This document shows, one piece after another, positions 37,166 to 47,451 of a stretch of 64,000 bases of DNA. The stretch's first letter is position 1. Every line of letters starts with the position of its first letter. Origin of the DNA: Mortierella alpina (taxonomy: Eukaryota; Mortierellomycota; Mortierellomycetes; Mortierellales; Mortierellaceae). Where the stretch lies: positions 1,488,001 to 1,552,000 of the forward strand of contig JANATF010000006.1 of assembly GCA_029449245.1 (NCBI GenBank), written 5' to 3'. The translations under genes and the position numbers were made by a program. The notes beneath the pieces were generated by a model, which saw only the letters and a list, made by a program, of their open reading frames with translations, searched no databases and had not been told where the DNA came from.

Positions 37166-37493
37166 TGTCGCGTACTCGGCCCTAGGATAAGCGTAGTATC
37201 CTAGGTCAAGCCTTATTTCGCCTTTTAATGCCTTATCGACATGCGCCCCCTTTTTACTGAATGCCTTGAATTATGTCCTGACCGGTGACTATGGGTCAAA
37301 GCGGCATTACGCGCTGGGCTCAGTGTTTAGTATATATAGTCTGTAGTTCCCTCTGTACAGTTGCTCTTTACCTAGTAACTTGAATACATCCTTGATCATA
37401 CCCTGAACCCTCCTGTCTTGCCACTTCCCTTGTCCCTTCCCTCCTGCCCTTGTGAAAGGTCATCCTGTCCTTGCCCTGCCTAGATTCACGACA
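37166..37493 (+). repeat. 5' LTR of Ty3 element B
   Basis: 328 bp with TGTCG/CGACA ends and a TATATATAG box near 37333. Confidence 0.95.
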
Positions 37494-37542
37494 TTACTAG
37501 GTCAAACAACTTTGACCTTTCTACCCACGTCCCTGCCCAGCC

Positions 37543-38757
37543 ATGAGTCTCGAAACCGCCAACCAGAATTTTGAAGCCCTCCAAACTCGTGTCAAAACCA
37601 TCGAGGACACTCTCCTCGAGCAAGCCAGCCCGGTCGTAGCGGATCTCAAAAACCGCGTTCAGTCGCTCGAAAGCCAGCTCACCGCGTACGGACCCCTCCT
37701 CAAGTTCTTACAGACCAACCATAGTTTCGTCGAGGATCTCATCAAAATGGTCGAACCAAGATTCAAAACGATCGAAGGACAGATCATTGCTCTGAATGCC
37801 ATCAACGAGAACAATACCTTCCAGAAAGATATGCTCCGGGGCCTCAAGACCCTTGCCGAAGCCACCAAGACTCAGTCGGTGGCCAAGCCCAAGATCGACT
37901 CCCCCGAGAAGTTCACTGGTAAAAGAGAAGACTGGAAAACTTTCCAGTCTCAGCTGGAGCTGTACTTCTTGGCTCAGAGCTCGCAGCATCCAACGGATGC
38001 CTCTAAAATCATGTTCATCATCTCCCGTCTGGGGGACACCGCGGCCTATAAGTATATGGAAAAGCACATCCCTGCTTTTAAGCTGGATGACGAAGTAAGA
38101 CCCGCGATCATTAGCAGCCTTGATAAGTTTTGGTCGGTCATGACCAAGAATTTCGGCGTCACCAACGCCCACATCGTGGCCGAGTCTCAACTCCGCGCCT
38201 TGAAGCAAAAAGGCTCGGCGTTGGACTACACCAATAAGTTTGTCCAGTTGGTTGCCGATACCGAGTGGAACGACGCTGCCAAAATCTCCCAGTACCGGAT
38301 TGGCCTCAAAGAATCGGTCCAAGAAACCATGTCACGCCAGGAGGAACCGCGCACGTTCTATGAGTTCTCTGATTTGGCTATTGAGATCGACACTCGCCAA
38401 TATGGTTACTTTCTGCAAAGACAACCTGTTCGTTCCACAACAACCTTGAATAGCGCCCGCAACTCGACCCCTGTTTCCGTCCCGCGACCATTCGCTCCCG
38501 CCGCGTCCGTTGCCGCCCCGTCCATGGCCATGGACCTCAGCCAAGCCCAGCACCGCCCTGTGAGCGCCGAAGAAAAACAGCGACGCAGAGATAACGATCT
38601 CTGTAGCTACTGTGGTTTGGAGGGACACTGGGTTAAGGAGTGTCCCACCAAACCCGCGAACACCAGACTCGGTAACAAGGCTCAACACACTCTCTCTAGT
38701 GCCACCACTGCCAACACTAGCCCCTTCGTGTTCGATTTGGGAAACGACGACGCCTAG
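37543..38757 (+). CDS. Gag of Ty3 element B
   Basis: 404 aa from ATG (MSLETANQNFEALQ). The N-terminal part is coiled-coil-like. A capsid region follows (KFTGKREDWKTFQSQLELYF; ALKQKGSALDYTNKFVQL). The CCHC knuckle is CSYCGLEGHWVKEC. The frame ends at TAG, 12 bases after the slippery heptamer. Confidence 0.93.
   Translation: MSLETANQNFEALQTRVKTIEDTLLEQASPVVADLKNRVQSLESQLTAYGPLLKFLQTNHSFVEDLIKMVEPRFKTIEGQIIALNAINENNTFQKDMLRGLKTLAEATKTQSVAKPKIDSPEKFTGKREDWKTFQSQLELYFLAQSSQHPTDASKIMFIISRLGDTAAYKYMEKHIPAFKLDDEVRPAIISSLDKFWSVMTKNFGVTNAHIVAESQLRALKQKGSALDYTNKFVQLVADTEWNDAAKISQYRIGLKESVQETMSRQEEPRTFYEFSDLAIEIDTRQYGYFLQRQPVRSTTTLNSARNSTPVSVPRPFAPAASVAAPSMAMDLSQAQHRPVSAEEKQRRRDNDLCSYCGLEGHWVKECPTKPANTRLGNKAQHTLSSATTANTSPFVFDLGNDDA
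38739..38745 (+). promoter_or_regulatory. Probable -1 ribosomal frameshift site GGGAAAC, element B
   Basis: In register with gag codons GGA AAC. The -1 frame is open from here to the end of pol. The same design occurs in element A. Confidence 0.78.
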
Positions 38758-41700
38758 TAAAGAGTGGAGAAGCCCATCTAGGCCAACTTTTCAATGTTTC
38801 TCCTGTTCACGACCCTATCCACGACTCCGCTCCCATCACCATTCCTGTCACTCTGTATTTCCAGGGGTCCTCCCTCCCCGTCAATGCCATGATTGATTCT
38901 GGGGCTACAATTTCCTTCATTCATCAGAACCTCGCCAAAGTACATCACCTACCCATTGTCGATCAACAACTCAACATTGCCCTCGCCAATGGTACCATCC
39001 ACTCTTCCCACCACTCCACTCGTCTTGTCATGCAATCCAGCCCAGAACATTTTGAAGTACATTCCTTTCAACTCATCACGCTCGGTAACTATTCTGTGAT
39101 CCTTGGAATGGACTGGCTAAAAAAGCACAGCCCCTCCATCAACTGGGATCAGAGAACAGTGACTCTCGCCTGCACTCAAAATCACAACTTCTCTGCCTTG
39201 TCACATCTTGCTCGATCCACACTACCTACTTCTATCCTGCCCTTCGCCAGTCAAACACGCTCTGCTTCCCCTCCTCTAGTTCTCAAACCTGCACCAATTA
39301 CTATCATTTACCCACCTGTGCCTGTCCCTGTCAGAAACCCAACTTCCATGGATATTGCCCTGGTCAGCAACGCCAATTTCTGTCAATTGCTCAAGCAGGG
39401 ACAGGGTGTAGGCTACATGATGGACATCTCTCAAGTCGAAGAATTGTCTACCGCGACTCTTAGTGATGATGAACCAACAATCCAGCTCCCTGAAAAATAC
39501 GCTGAATACTCTCAAGTGTTCTCCAAGACTCAGGCGGACAAACTCCCGCCACACCGACCCTACGACCATAGTATTCCCATTGCAGAAGGCGCCAACGTAC
39601 CTTTTGGGCCTGTCTACAATCTCTCGCAGACGGAGCTCAAGGCCCTACACGAATATCTCAAAGAAAACCTGGCTAAAGGTTTCATTCGCCGCTCGGAATC
39701 CCCAGCCGGAGCGCCCATTCTCTTTGTCAAGAAAAAAGACGGTTCCCTTCGCCTTTGTGTCGATTACCGGGGACTTAACAAAATCACAACTCCCAATCGA
39801 TGCCCTTTACCACTGATCTCCGAAACGTTTGACCAGTTAGGAAAAGCCAAGTATTTTACCAAATTGGACATGCGTGGTGCCTACAACCTTCTCCGAATAG
39901 CGAAAGGCGACGAGTGGAAAACCGCGTTTCGCTGTCGTTACGGTCACTTTGAGTATCAAGTCATGCCATTCGGGCTCATGAATGCCCCAGGAACCTTCCA
40001 AGCGTTCGTGAACGACGTCCTGCGCGACTACTTGGATGATTTTGTTGTTGTCTACCTTGACGATATTCTCATATATTCCGAATCACTTGACGAGCACACC
40101 GCACAAGTCAAAAAGGTCCTCAAGAAATTAGAAGCTGCGGGCATCTGTCTGAAACTCGAGAAATGTGCGTTCGATAAGCAAGAGGTCTCGTTCCTGGGAT
40201 TCATCATTGGTGTTAACGGCATCTCGATGGATCCTGCCAAGGTGGCCGCCATTCAAGAATGGGCTACCCCTAAATCAGCTTTTGACATTCAGGTGTTCCT
40301 CGGACTCGCTAACTTCTACCGCCGCTTCGTCAAGAACTACTCCAAAGTAGCCACCCCTCTCACCACTCTGCTCAAGAAGAATGCCAAGTTCATTTGGTCA
40401 AGAGCCGCGCAAGACGCTTTTGAAGAACTCAAAGCTCGTTTGATGTCTGGCCCGATCCTCCGTCACTTTGATCACACAAAAGCGTGTGTCATCGAAGTCG
40501 ATGCCTCCGACTACGCCCTCGGAGGAGTTTGCAGCCAATATGATGACGATGACCACCTCCACCCTGTTGCCTTCTACTCCAGAAAACTCCTGCCTGCGGA
40601 AATGAATTACCAGATCTATGACAAAGAACTGTTAGCCATTGTGTGCGCCTTCAAGCACTGGCGACACTACCTTGAGTTCTCAGCCTCTACCACAGTCGTC
40701 CTTACTGACCACCGCAATCTGGAATATTTTACAACCACCCGCAACCTTAGCCGTCGCCAGGTCCGCTGGTCTGAAGTCCTATCGGACTATAATTTTGTCA
40801 TCAAATACCGCCCTGGCTCGCAGAACGCTGCGGCTGACTCTTTGTCTCGGAGAGACAAACCTGAGGAGGGGAGTGCGGCTGCACTAAGCAAGACCGCCTT
40901 AACCCTCCTGCCACCAATTCAATTTTTGAATGCCCTACAAGCCCTGCCGCTGCTCCCAGAGAAGTCAGCCATTCAAGAATTAATTACGCATTCACTTCCT
41001 AACGACCCTACATTCAGCGCGATCCTTGCTGAGAACCTTGAGACGCCAGACCCCGACGGCCTCTACTCTGTCCAGGACGGCCTTCTACTACATGACGGCC
41101 TGGTCTGTGTCCCCGACGACCCGGATCTCAAGAAAATGATCCTTGAAGAATGCCACGATTCTCCCACTGCGGGGCACTTTGGTATTACTAAAACATTTGA
41201 TCTTGTCTCTCGCACGTTCTTTTGGCCCAGCATGCGACAATATATCAAGAATTACGTCGGTGGATGCGATATTTGCCAACGTAGCAAGTCAAGCAATCAC
41301 AAGCCGTATGGCCTCCTGCAATCCTTGCCGATCCCTGATCGGCCCTGGTCCTCGATCTCCGTAGACTTTATCACTCAACTGCCCGCCTCCAAGGGCTACA
41401 CCGCGATATGTGTCTTCGTCGATCGATTCACGAAGATGGCTCACTTTGCCCCTACCACAGATACCGTGGACGCGGAGGGTACCGTGCAGCTCTTCTTGGA
41501 AAAAGTCTTCGCCGCCCACGGTCTTCCAGACGATGTCGTCTCCGATAGAGGCGTCACCTTCACTTCTAAGTTCACTAAGACAGTCTTCAAGGCTCTCCAG
41601 ATCGAGCAGAACCTCTCTACTGCATTCCATCCTAGGACTGACGGCCAGACTGAGAGAGTCAACTCGATTCTCGAGCAGTACCTACGCTGTTATATCGACT

Positions 41701-42434
41701 ATCAACAGTCAAACTGGAGCACTTTACTCCCGCTCGCCGAGTTCACTTACAACAACACGGAACACTCGTCCACGAAGACAACTCCTTTCTTCGCTAACTT
41801 TGGTTTCCACCCCAAGTTCTCAGTTACCGTACCCCGGGTGACTAAGGACAACATCCCTTGCCCTGACCACATCAAGGCTCTTCTAGACATTCATTCTGAG
41901 ATGAAGTTCAACATCCAGTCTGCGAATGAAAGACACGCCCGACATTTTGATACCAAAACAATAGCTCAGCCTGATTTCAGTGTTGGCGACAAAGTCTGGT
42001 TAGACGCCCGAAATCTCCGTACCGAGCGGGCAGCCAAGAAACTTGACTACAAACGAGTTGGCCCTTTTCAAATACTCGAGAAGGTTGGAACTCGCTCATA
42101 CCGCCTGGATCTCCCAAGTACCATGAAGATCCACCCGATCTTCCACGTCGGCCTCCTCGAGCGTTTCCGCCAAGATACGATCCCGGGTCGGACACCTAAA
42201 CCTCTACCTCCACTCGTCGTTGCTGGAGAAGAGGAGTTCGAAGTCGAAGCCATCCTAGACTCCAAAGTGGCCCGTGGCAGACTCCTCTACCATGTCCACT
42301 GGAAAGGCTACCCCATATCTGCTCGCACTTGGGAGCCTGCTGAGTTGGTTCAAGGCGCCCCGAGACTCATCAAGCAGTTTCATCATGCTCACCCTCACAA
42401 ACCCGGCCCTACGCTTCGCGGAGCTCAGCCCTAA
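38745..42434 (+). CDS. Pol of Ty3 element B (protease, RT, RNase H, integrase, chromodomain)
   Basis: 1229 residues read after a -1 shift; no internal stop. Protease AMIDSGATISFIH has the normal D-S-G. RT: FVKKKDGSLRLCVDYRGLNK and VVYLDDILIYS. RNase H: IEVDASDYALGGV and LTDHRNLEYF. Integrase: zinc finger HFGITKTF/CDICQRSK and DDE core SVDFITQLP, VSDRGVTFTSKFTK, DGQTERVNSILE. The C-terminal chromodomain (EEFEVEAILDSK; VHWKGYPISARTWEP) may guide insertion to particular chromatin. All catalytic motifs look intact. An ATG at 38889 would start too late, inside the protease motif, which supports frameshift expression. Confidence 0.93.
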   Translation, partial: RRRLVKSGEAHLGQLFNVSPVHDPIHDSAPITIPVTLYFQGSSLPVNAMIDSGATISFIHQNLAKVHHLPIVDQQLNIALANGTIHSSHHSTRLVMQSSPEHFEVHSFQLITLGNYSVILGMDWLKKHSPSINWDQRTVTLACTQNHNFSALSHLARSTLPTSILPFASQTRSASPPLVLKPAPITIIYPPVPVPVRNPTSMDIALVSNANFCQLLKQGQGVGYMMDISQVEELSTATLSDDEPTIQLPEKYAEYSQVFSKTQADKLPPHRPYDHSIPIAEGANVPFGPVYNLSQTELKALHEYLKENLAKGFIRRSESPAGAPILFVKKKDGSLRLCVDYRGLNKITTPNRCPLPLISETFDQLGKAKYFTKLDMRGAYNLLRIAKGDEWKTAFRCRYGHFEYQVMPFGLMNAPGTFQAFVNDVLRDYLDDFVVVYLDDILIYSESLDEHTAQVKKVLKKLEAAGICLKLEKCAFDKQEVSFLGFIIGVNGISMDPAKVAAIQEWATPKSAFDIQVFLGLANFYRRFVKNYSKVATPLTTLLKKNAKFIWSRAAQDAFEELKARLMSGPILRHFDHTKACVIEVDASDYALGGVCSQYDDDDHLHPVAFYSRKLLPAEMNYQIYDKELLAIVCAFKHWRHYLEFSASTTVVLTDHRNLEYFTTTRNLSRRQVRWSEVLSDYNFVIKYRPGSQNAAADSLSRRDKPEEGSAAALSKTALTLLPPIQFLNALQALPLLPEKSAIQELITHSLPNDPTFSAILAENLETPDPDGLYSVQDGLLLHDGLVCVPDDPDLKKMILEECHDSPTAGHFGITKTFDLVSRTFFWPSMRQYIKNYVGGCDICQRSKSSNHKPYGLLQSLPIPDRPWSSISVDFITQLPASKGYTAICVFVDRFTKMAHFAPTTDTVDAEGTVQLFLEKVFAAHGLPDDVVSDRGVTFTSKFTKTVFKALQIEQNLSTAFHPRTDGQTERVNSILEQYLRCYIDYQQSNWSTLLPLAEFTYNNTEHSSTKTTPFFANFGFHPKFSVTVPRVTKDNIPCPDHIKALLDIHSEMKFNIQSANERHARHFDTKTIAQPDFSVGDKVWLDARNLRTERAAKKLDYKRVGPFQILEKVGTRSYRLDLPSTMKIHPIFHVGLLERFRQDTIPGRTPKPLPPLVVAGEEEFEVEAILDSKVARGRLLYHVHWKGYPISARTWEPAELVQGAPRLIKQFHHAHPHKPGPTLRGAQP

Positions 42435-42444
42435 ATGGGGGGGT

Positions 42445-42772
42445 TGTCGCGTACTCGGCCCTAGGATAAGCGTAGTATCCTAGGTCAAGCCTTATTTCGC
42501 CTTTTAATGCCTTATCGACATGCGCCCCCTTTTTACTGAATGCCTTGAATTATGTCCTGACCGGTGACTATGGGTCAAAGCGGCATTACGCGCTGGGCTC
42601 AGTGTTTAGTATATATAGTCTGTAGTTCCCTCTGTACAGTTGCTCTTTACCTAGTAACTTGAATACATCCTTGATCATACCCTGAACCCTCCTGTCTTGC
42701 CACTTCCCTTGTCCCTTCCCTCCTGCCCTTGTGAAAGGTCATCCTGTCCTTGCCCTGCCTAGATTCACGACA
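42445..42772 (+). repeat. 3' LTR of Ty3 element B
   Basis: 328 bp, no difference seen from the 5' LTR. Followed by target duplication CTCCA. Confidence 0.95.
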
Positions 42773-44983
42773 CTCCAGCATCTGTTCCGACCCACCAACC
42801 ATCTTATTTCTGATCTCCTGAAGACCTTCAACACTGACCGCATCATGTTCTCCAGCCATATTCTCCATCAAATACAAAGTGTCCTCCCACTCTACCGGTG
42901 AGCTTGCTGGTTCGACAAATCCATCTGAAAACTGACTGGATCTATAATCATCCTCCTCTAGCAGGTCCTCTAGATGCGCTTCTGGCACATTATCTGCCTC
43001 CTCTAGCAGCTCCTGCGCATCTTTGGTTCCGAGCACCTTAACCTGCCAGTTTTCGGTGATGGCAGTCTCGGCAATCAGATGCTCGAAATAGGCCCTCTCT
43101 TTTTGTTGATGGTCGTTGGGTCGCGACTGAGGGAGCGGCAAAATGGTCTCTCCATGTGATGCTGGGTATGCTCGAAGTTGTTGACGCATCTCCTCTGGAA
43201 GAACTGGCGTGTTGGCGAAACAGTTGCGTAGCGTTTTTGCTTTCACTCGATTCCATGCATGGGGGATTAGTGACCAAGCCTGTCCGTTCGAAATACATTT
43301 CTTCTGGTCGTAGTTGCGGATGAGGTGTGTTTCCTGGCTCAGTAATTCCAGAAATGCCCTTTTGAAAACACTGATAACGCCGGCATCAAGAGGCTGCGTT
43401 ACTGAGGTAGAGTTTTTTGGTAACCGTCGGATGTGGAGGTGCTTCCAAGGGATATTGTTTGTTGAATCTCGCAGGTCGATATTGATGTGCGCAGGGCATG
43501 AGTCGAGAAGGAGAAGAGTAGGTTCCGAGAGCTGGTCGTCAAATTTCTGTAACCATTCCATGAAAACCTCTCCAGTCATCCATCCTTTGTCAGAGGTCCT
43601 GACAACCATTCGAGCCTGAGCATCCTTATCAACCCCTCGTGCATGAGATGTGGCTATCAAGTAAAGCGCAAGGGACCTGCGTCAAGAAAAGTCCATAATA
43701 GCGCGGCATACGAGCTGAAGTGTGCCTTACCGATTACCAAAGGTTTGAACGCATCGATAGTGTCCGCCAAGGCGAGAGACGAGCCATCTGCATTGATGCA
43801 GAATAGGATAGAAACGCGCGAGCTCCTATTGGCCTTGGCACCACTTGTCGAATTGGTCGTATAAGACTTGTCGGCCAACTCTTTCAAATAGAAGCCAGTT
43901 TCATCACAGTTGACGATGTTCCTCGGATGGAATAGGGAAGTAAGCGCACGGATTTCCACGAGCTCGGGTTCAATTGCTGCCAGATCCACAGAGCCTGCTT
44001 CCCCATGCAGTTGACAATACGAAATTCGATAGCGTTTCTTGAAGGCATCAAACCAAGAAGCCGAGAATGAAGGCATGGTGTAAGGTCTGTCGACGTGAGG
44101 TGCATGACACTCCTCAAGGACTGTATACGTGACGGTTGCTGCCTTCTTCAGCATTTTGCCGTTAACAGGCGTGTTCTGTTTCCTTTGGTCCTCCAACCAG
44201 CGACAAAGGACCTGCTCCAGCATGACGAGCTTGCGATTGACAATATAGTGGGCGCCATCGGGCAAAGTTTTCATGGCGGCCCGTAGTCTATCCTCTTCCC
44301 TTAGCATACGGCAAAGAGTTGAGGGTGGAAGGTGACCGCCAATCAAAGACCCAAAGTTATTGTAAGAGATCTTGGTGCGAATATCGTCCTGGCGGGCTTT
44401 CAGGTAGTGGTATATATCCAGGTATTCGATTTTCTCGCGCAGGGTGGAGCAGACCTTGACCATAGGCACCGCAAACTTGTCGGCGGTTGGAAGCACTAGA
44501 GGCGGAGTCAGATCGCCAGACCTGGCGCTTTTCAAGAGTTCGTCATATCGTATTTGACGAGCACGTCTCATTTCCTCCAGTTCCGCTTTGGTGTACCGTC
44601 GAGTGGGAGTGGTAGGAGGACGTAGCGTTGTTGTTTTCTTGTTGAACGGTTTTAGCAACCGTTGGATGGGTTCTTTGGGCATCCTGGAGGTGTCTGGAGA
44701 GTGAAAAGGCAAAGGTGGTTGACAGGAATGAGGGGGAATGAGGGCATGAGACGCATGGTGAGGCTGTTCTCGTTCGCCTTCAAAGTCAAATGAGGATGGA
44801 TGACCCAGCAAAAAATGAGGAGCGGCGTCATCGATTGGCGGCGCTCTCTCCCTTTTGAATACAAATCAATTCATTCGTCCAAAAAAAAATATCGGCATGA
44901 TTTTCAGTGAGGAGCATGCCGAAAAACCAGATTCGACTGTACGTGTTACAAAATGGCTCTGCCTAGGATTGTAACCCCCTAAT

Positions 44984-45300
44984 ACGATACCCGACTCAAT
45001 TATTCAAGACGCATGTAGCAGACCTCCATAGTGTGAAGAACACGTTTTCGAGCCAACAATGAATAGTTGGAGTAACACGCAGCGCTGAACGCTAATATCG
45101 GGCTTGAATATTCCAGTTCCTGGTATTCTCCTATCTTAGGAATGATCAATGATCATCATGATCATCGGTCAAACTCAAATAAGAATATAATGCGATACCC
45201 GACTCTACTATTCAAGACGCATGTAGCAGACCTCCATAGTGTGAAGAACACGTTTTCGAGCCAACAATGAATGGTTGGAGTAACACGCGGCGCTGAACGC
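44984..45300 (+). repeat. Tandem duplication B-A-B beside the transposon nest
   Basis: Segment B (44984-45092, starts ACGATACCCGACTC), then segment A (45097-45190), then a second B (45192-45300). With the left A copy at 36509-36602 the pre-insertion order was A-B-A-B. The repeats differ at only a few bases. The MITE nest lies at the A/B junction of the first unit. Confidence 0.85.
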
Positions 45301-45399
45301 CCACCACAGCAATGGATAGGAAGGAAACGAAAAACGAGGTGCTGCAGAGAGAGAAACGGGAGATGACGACTGAGAGAGGCGACTTATGACAGAGCTCTT

Positions 45400-46647
45400 T
45401 GGGTGTCCGTATGGTGAGGTACAGGAACGACTAGAAGAAATCACCGAGCAGATGATGGATCGAGACCGACACAAGGAGGCCAGGGGTTGTTGAAAGACCT
45501 CTACCGCGGACAGATTCCAGGTCCCACCGTCTACAAGGAGCTGGTCGACAACAAGGAGACATACTCGAAATACGTTCTCACCAGCACAATCTGCACCATG
45601 GGTATGACCTCCAAGTACTGGCATACAGCCTTGTGACTTCAAAACTGCCATCTCATCCCCAAGTCAACACCACAAGTGCCAGACTGGAAGATGTAGTAGC
45701 CATTGCATTTGCAGATCAAGAGTACATCGACGCAGTCTTGGCGGACCAAGGCGACGACTACATCATAGTGGGCATGGATCCAGGAATACGGAATACAGTC
45801 AAGGCGACGGTGGTGGATACTCGAATTCCAACACACTTCAAGAACATCACAATCTCGGAAGAGGCCCAGCAACATTGCACAACGCGGTACCTTCGTGGCC
45901 TCGAACATGCCAAGCGAGAATGTTCGATATGATGTACAGTATGCAGGAGAGTCCGCGGTAACGTCGAGATCGGTTCAGGAGATTGAGTCCCATATACAAA
46001 ATATCAAGTGCCCACAGGCCCAGAAAGGCGATCAAACAACTGCCTGGCTGGCTCTTGCCACTTCCATTCAGGCTCATGTCGTATCGATACTTCAAGTTTA
46101 GCACCACCTTCGACTGTTTTACAGAACGGGAATCTACAAGTCCAAGGCATGTACGCACACACAGGCGAAGCAAGCGACTAAACACAAGGCTGTTGATCGG
46201 ATAATCTCAGTGACAGGCCTGACAGGAAAATGGAGACCAGGATCGGGACCACGGCCCATATTTATGGTTGGAGATGGATCCTTTGGAACCAAGCGAGGTG
46301 TAGTCCAGCCCCAAGATTCGTTTCGCTGCTCAAAAAGGTGACGCAATATGTGTGCCATGATCGCCAAGGACTAGCAAGCGTGAATGCACATTGTTGTACT
46401 CATCGTCTTATCGTTTACTCTAGTGCCAAGCACTTAAATATATTGTTCTGTGCGCGGACGAGTTCCGCGCCTCCGTCGCCTGTTGCCAATGTCACACATT
46501 GAGGAAGTTGGAGGGACGGGCAATCAAGTGTCCCGGTTGCGGCCAATGTGTGACCGGGACCACAACGCTGCCACCAGTATAGCCATTGCGGTGCTCTTGC
46601 TCATAAGAGTGCATCAATGGCCAGATTGGTTAACTCGAGAAATCTAA
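45400..46647 (+). pseudogene. Decayed Fanzor-like nuclease of a second subfamily
   Basis: RuvC-I motif VGMDPGIRNT lies near 45770, in a clean frame up to a stop at 45930-45932. Later frames give FMVGDGSFGTKRG near 46265. Then comes a zinc ribbon (CSQCHTL; IKCPGCGQCV) directly joined to TRDHNAATSIA, a RuvC-III motif close to TnpB (near 46480-46590). Several stops and frame changes make it inactive. The motif wording differs from the FEN-linked family (DRDAVGSENIA), so this is a separate lineage. A readable fragment upstream (GPTVYKELVDNKETYSKYVL, near 45510) may be its N-terminal region. The start is approximate. Confidence 0.75.
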
Positions 46648-47451
46648 AGAGCTGTCTTGCGACGGTTGCCGAGCCCTCAAGGGCAATGGTCGCCCGGTGA
46701 GTTGACGCGAAGCATGAAGATTTGAAGATATCTTACATTTATAGAGTTTACTAACTACGCATGCCTTCTTTCTCGCTACCCTCGCCCTAGCACATTCTGC
46801 ACCCCTTTTGTTTTTTGTTCATCTTGTTTGCACCTATTCCCTTCACTTTGTTTTCCAGTACCTCTTCCTTTTTCGCCCATGGTCTTTTCTCTCCTAGCTT
46901 GCCTCGAATGCTCTAGCATCCCTCCTCTCTCCGCTTGCCTTTGATGTCCCAAAAGACAGCACGTCGTTTCTTCGACCGTCTTCACGTACGTAAGAAGTCG
47001 CATCCGCTTAGCTTCCTGCACCGACACCCATCTGACCCTACCGTAAAACTCTGATATCGCACTCTCAGCACTCAAGCAACTACTGCTAGAAGTAATTGAG
47101 ATCACTGTCGCAAGAGCCGCCACAAGAACTATCTTCCTCGCACAACCCACGCAGGAGTGCCGGACACCTATAAAGAACGCTCATTGGTACGCTCGCTCAC
47201 AAAATCATCGTCTAAAGTGCTGCCCCAAGCCGGCACACGGATCCTCACAAAAATCTCACACCATGCTTAGAAAAACTCAGTTTGCAGCACTCTCCGTCTG
47301 CACTACGTGTATAGCACCTACATATAGCCTTGTGGAGCCTTACTGAACGTTTATAGCGACACTCCTCGCAGCTCTCTCGCAAGAAACTTGCTAACCCCCC
47401 CCACTTTCCGCTTTGGCCCCCTTTTAAATCGTCCTCGATCAGACTGACACA
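46648..47451. other. Intergenic, no gene called
   Basis: Contains a minus-strand frame (46776-47150) with a hydrophobic start, but it begins at GTG with no in-frame ATG. I do not call it. Otherwise nothing recognised. Confidence 0.45.

Larger units (their letters stand above)
37166..42772 (+). mobile_element. Ty3 chromodomain retrotransposon B, apparently complete
   Basis: LTRs of 328 bp (37166-37493, 42445-42772) are identical by eye, with ends TGTCG/CGACA. The 5-bp target duplication CTCCA is at 37161-37165 and 42773-42777. A purine tract with seven G lies just before the 3' LTR. Both gag and pol are open throughout. It sits in the transposase gene of the Tigger-like element, so it is the youngest layer of the nest. 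Base 37494 onward (TTACTAGG) does not begin with the usual TGG, so the priming mode is unclear. Confidence 0.96.
36996..44682 (-). pseudogene. Pogo/Tigger-type DDE transposase, disrupted only by the element B insertion
   Basis: Exon 1 runs 44682-43731 (start MPKEPIQRLLKPF, first ATG). Exon 2 starts at 43653 and runs to 42773. Element B interrupts it there, and the frame resumes at 37160, ending at the TAG at 36996-36998 (ending YSPLNSQQSGL). The three parts sum to 666 codons with no stop, so the gene was intact (665 aa) before the insertion. It has a CENPB-type helix-turn-helix region (TLCRMLREEDRLR; SFSASWFDAFKKRYRIS). DDE residues include Asp in NCDETGFYLKE and Asp in LLLDSCPAH. In the present allele the tail after GGSEQMLE is replaced by LTR-encoded residues. 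Confidence 0.88.
36828..44939 (-). mobile_element. Pogo/Tigger-like DNA transposon, split by Ty3 element B
   Basis: Terminal inverted repeats of nearly 100 bp (36828-36926 and 44842-44939) begin CAGTCGAATCTGG and are flanked by TA target duplications (36826-36827 and 44940-44941), as in the Tc1/mariner superfamily. Subtracting element B and one 5-bp duplication leaves about 2500 bp, a normal size for an autonomous pogo-type element. It carries one transposase gene on the minus strand. Confidence 0.92.
36774..44981 (+). mobile_element. MITE 2, split by the Tigger-like transposon
   Basis: Left part 36774-36827 and right part 44942-44981. Joined at the TA target they make one short element of the same family as MITE 1: inverted ends TAGGGGGTTACAA/TTGTAACCCCCTA, and an internal CCTAGGCAGAGC shared with MITE 1. 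Confidence 0.7.

Noticed and set aside
43657-43730. Frame break between the two transposase halves, taken at first as a disabling mutation
   Set aside because: A GT-AG intron (43730-43654) with matching phase joins DAFKPLVI to ATSHARG, so the break is ordinary splicing.
46776-47150. Minus-strand frame with a hydrophobic N-terminus like a secreted protein
   Set aside because: It starts with GTG and has no in-frame ATG before the hydrophobic part; composition after it is low-complexity.
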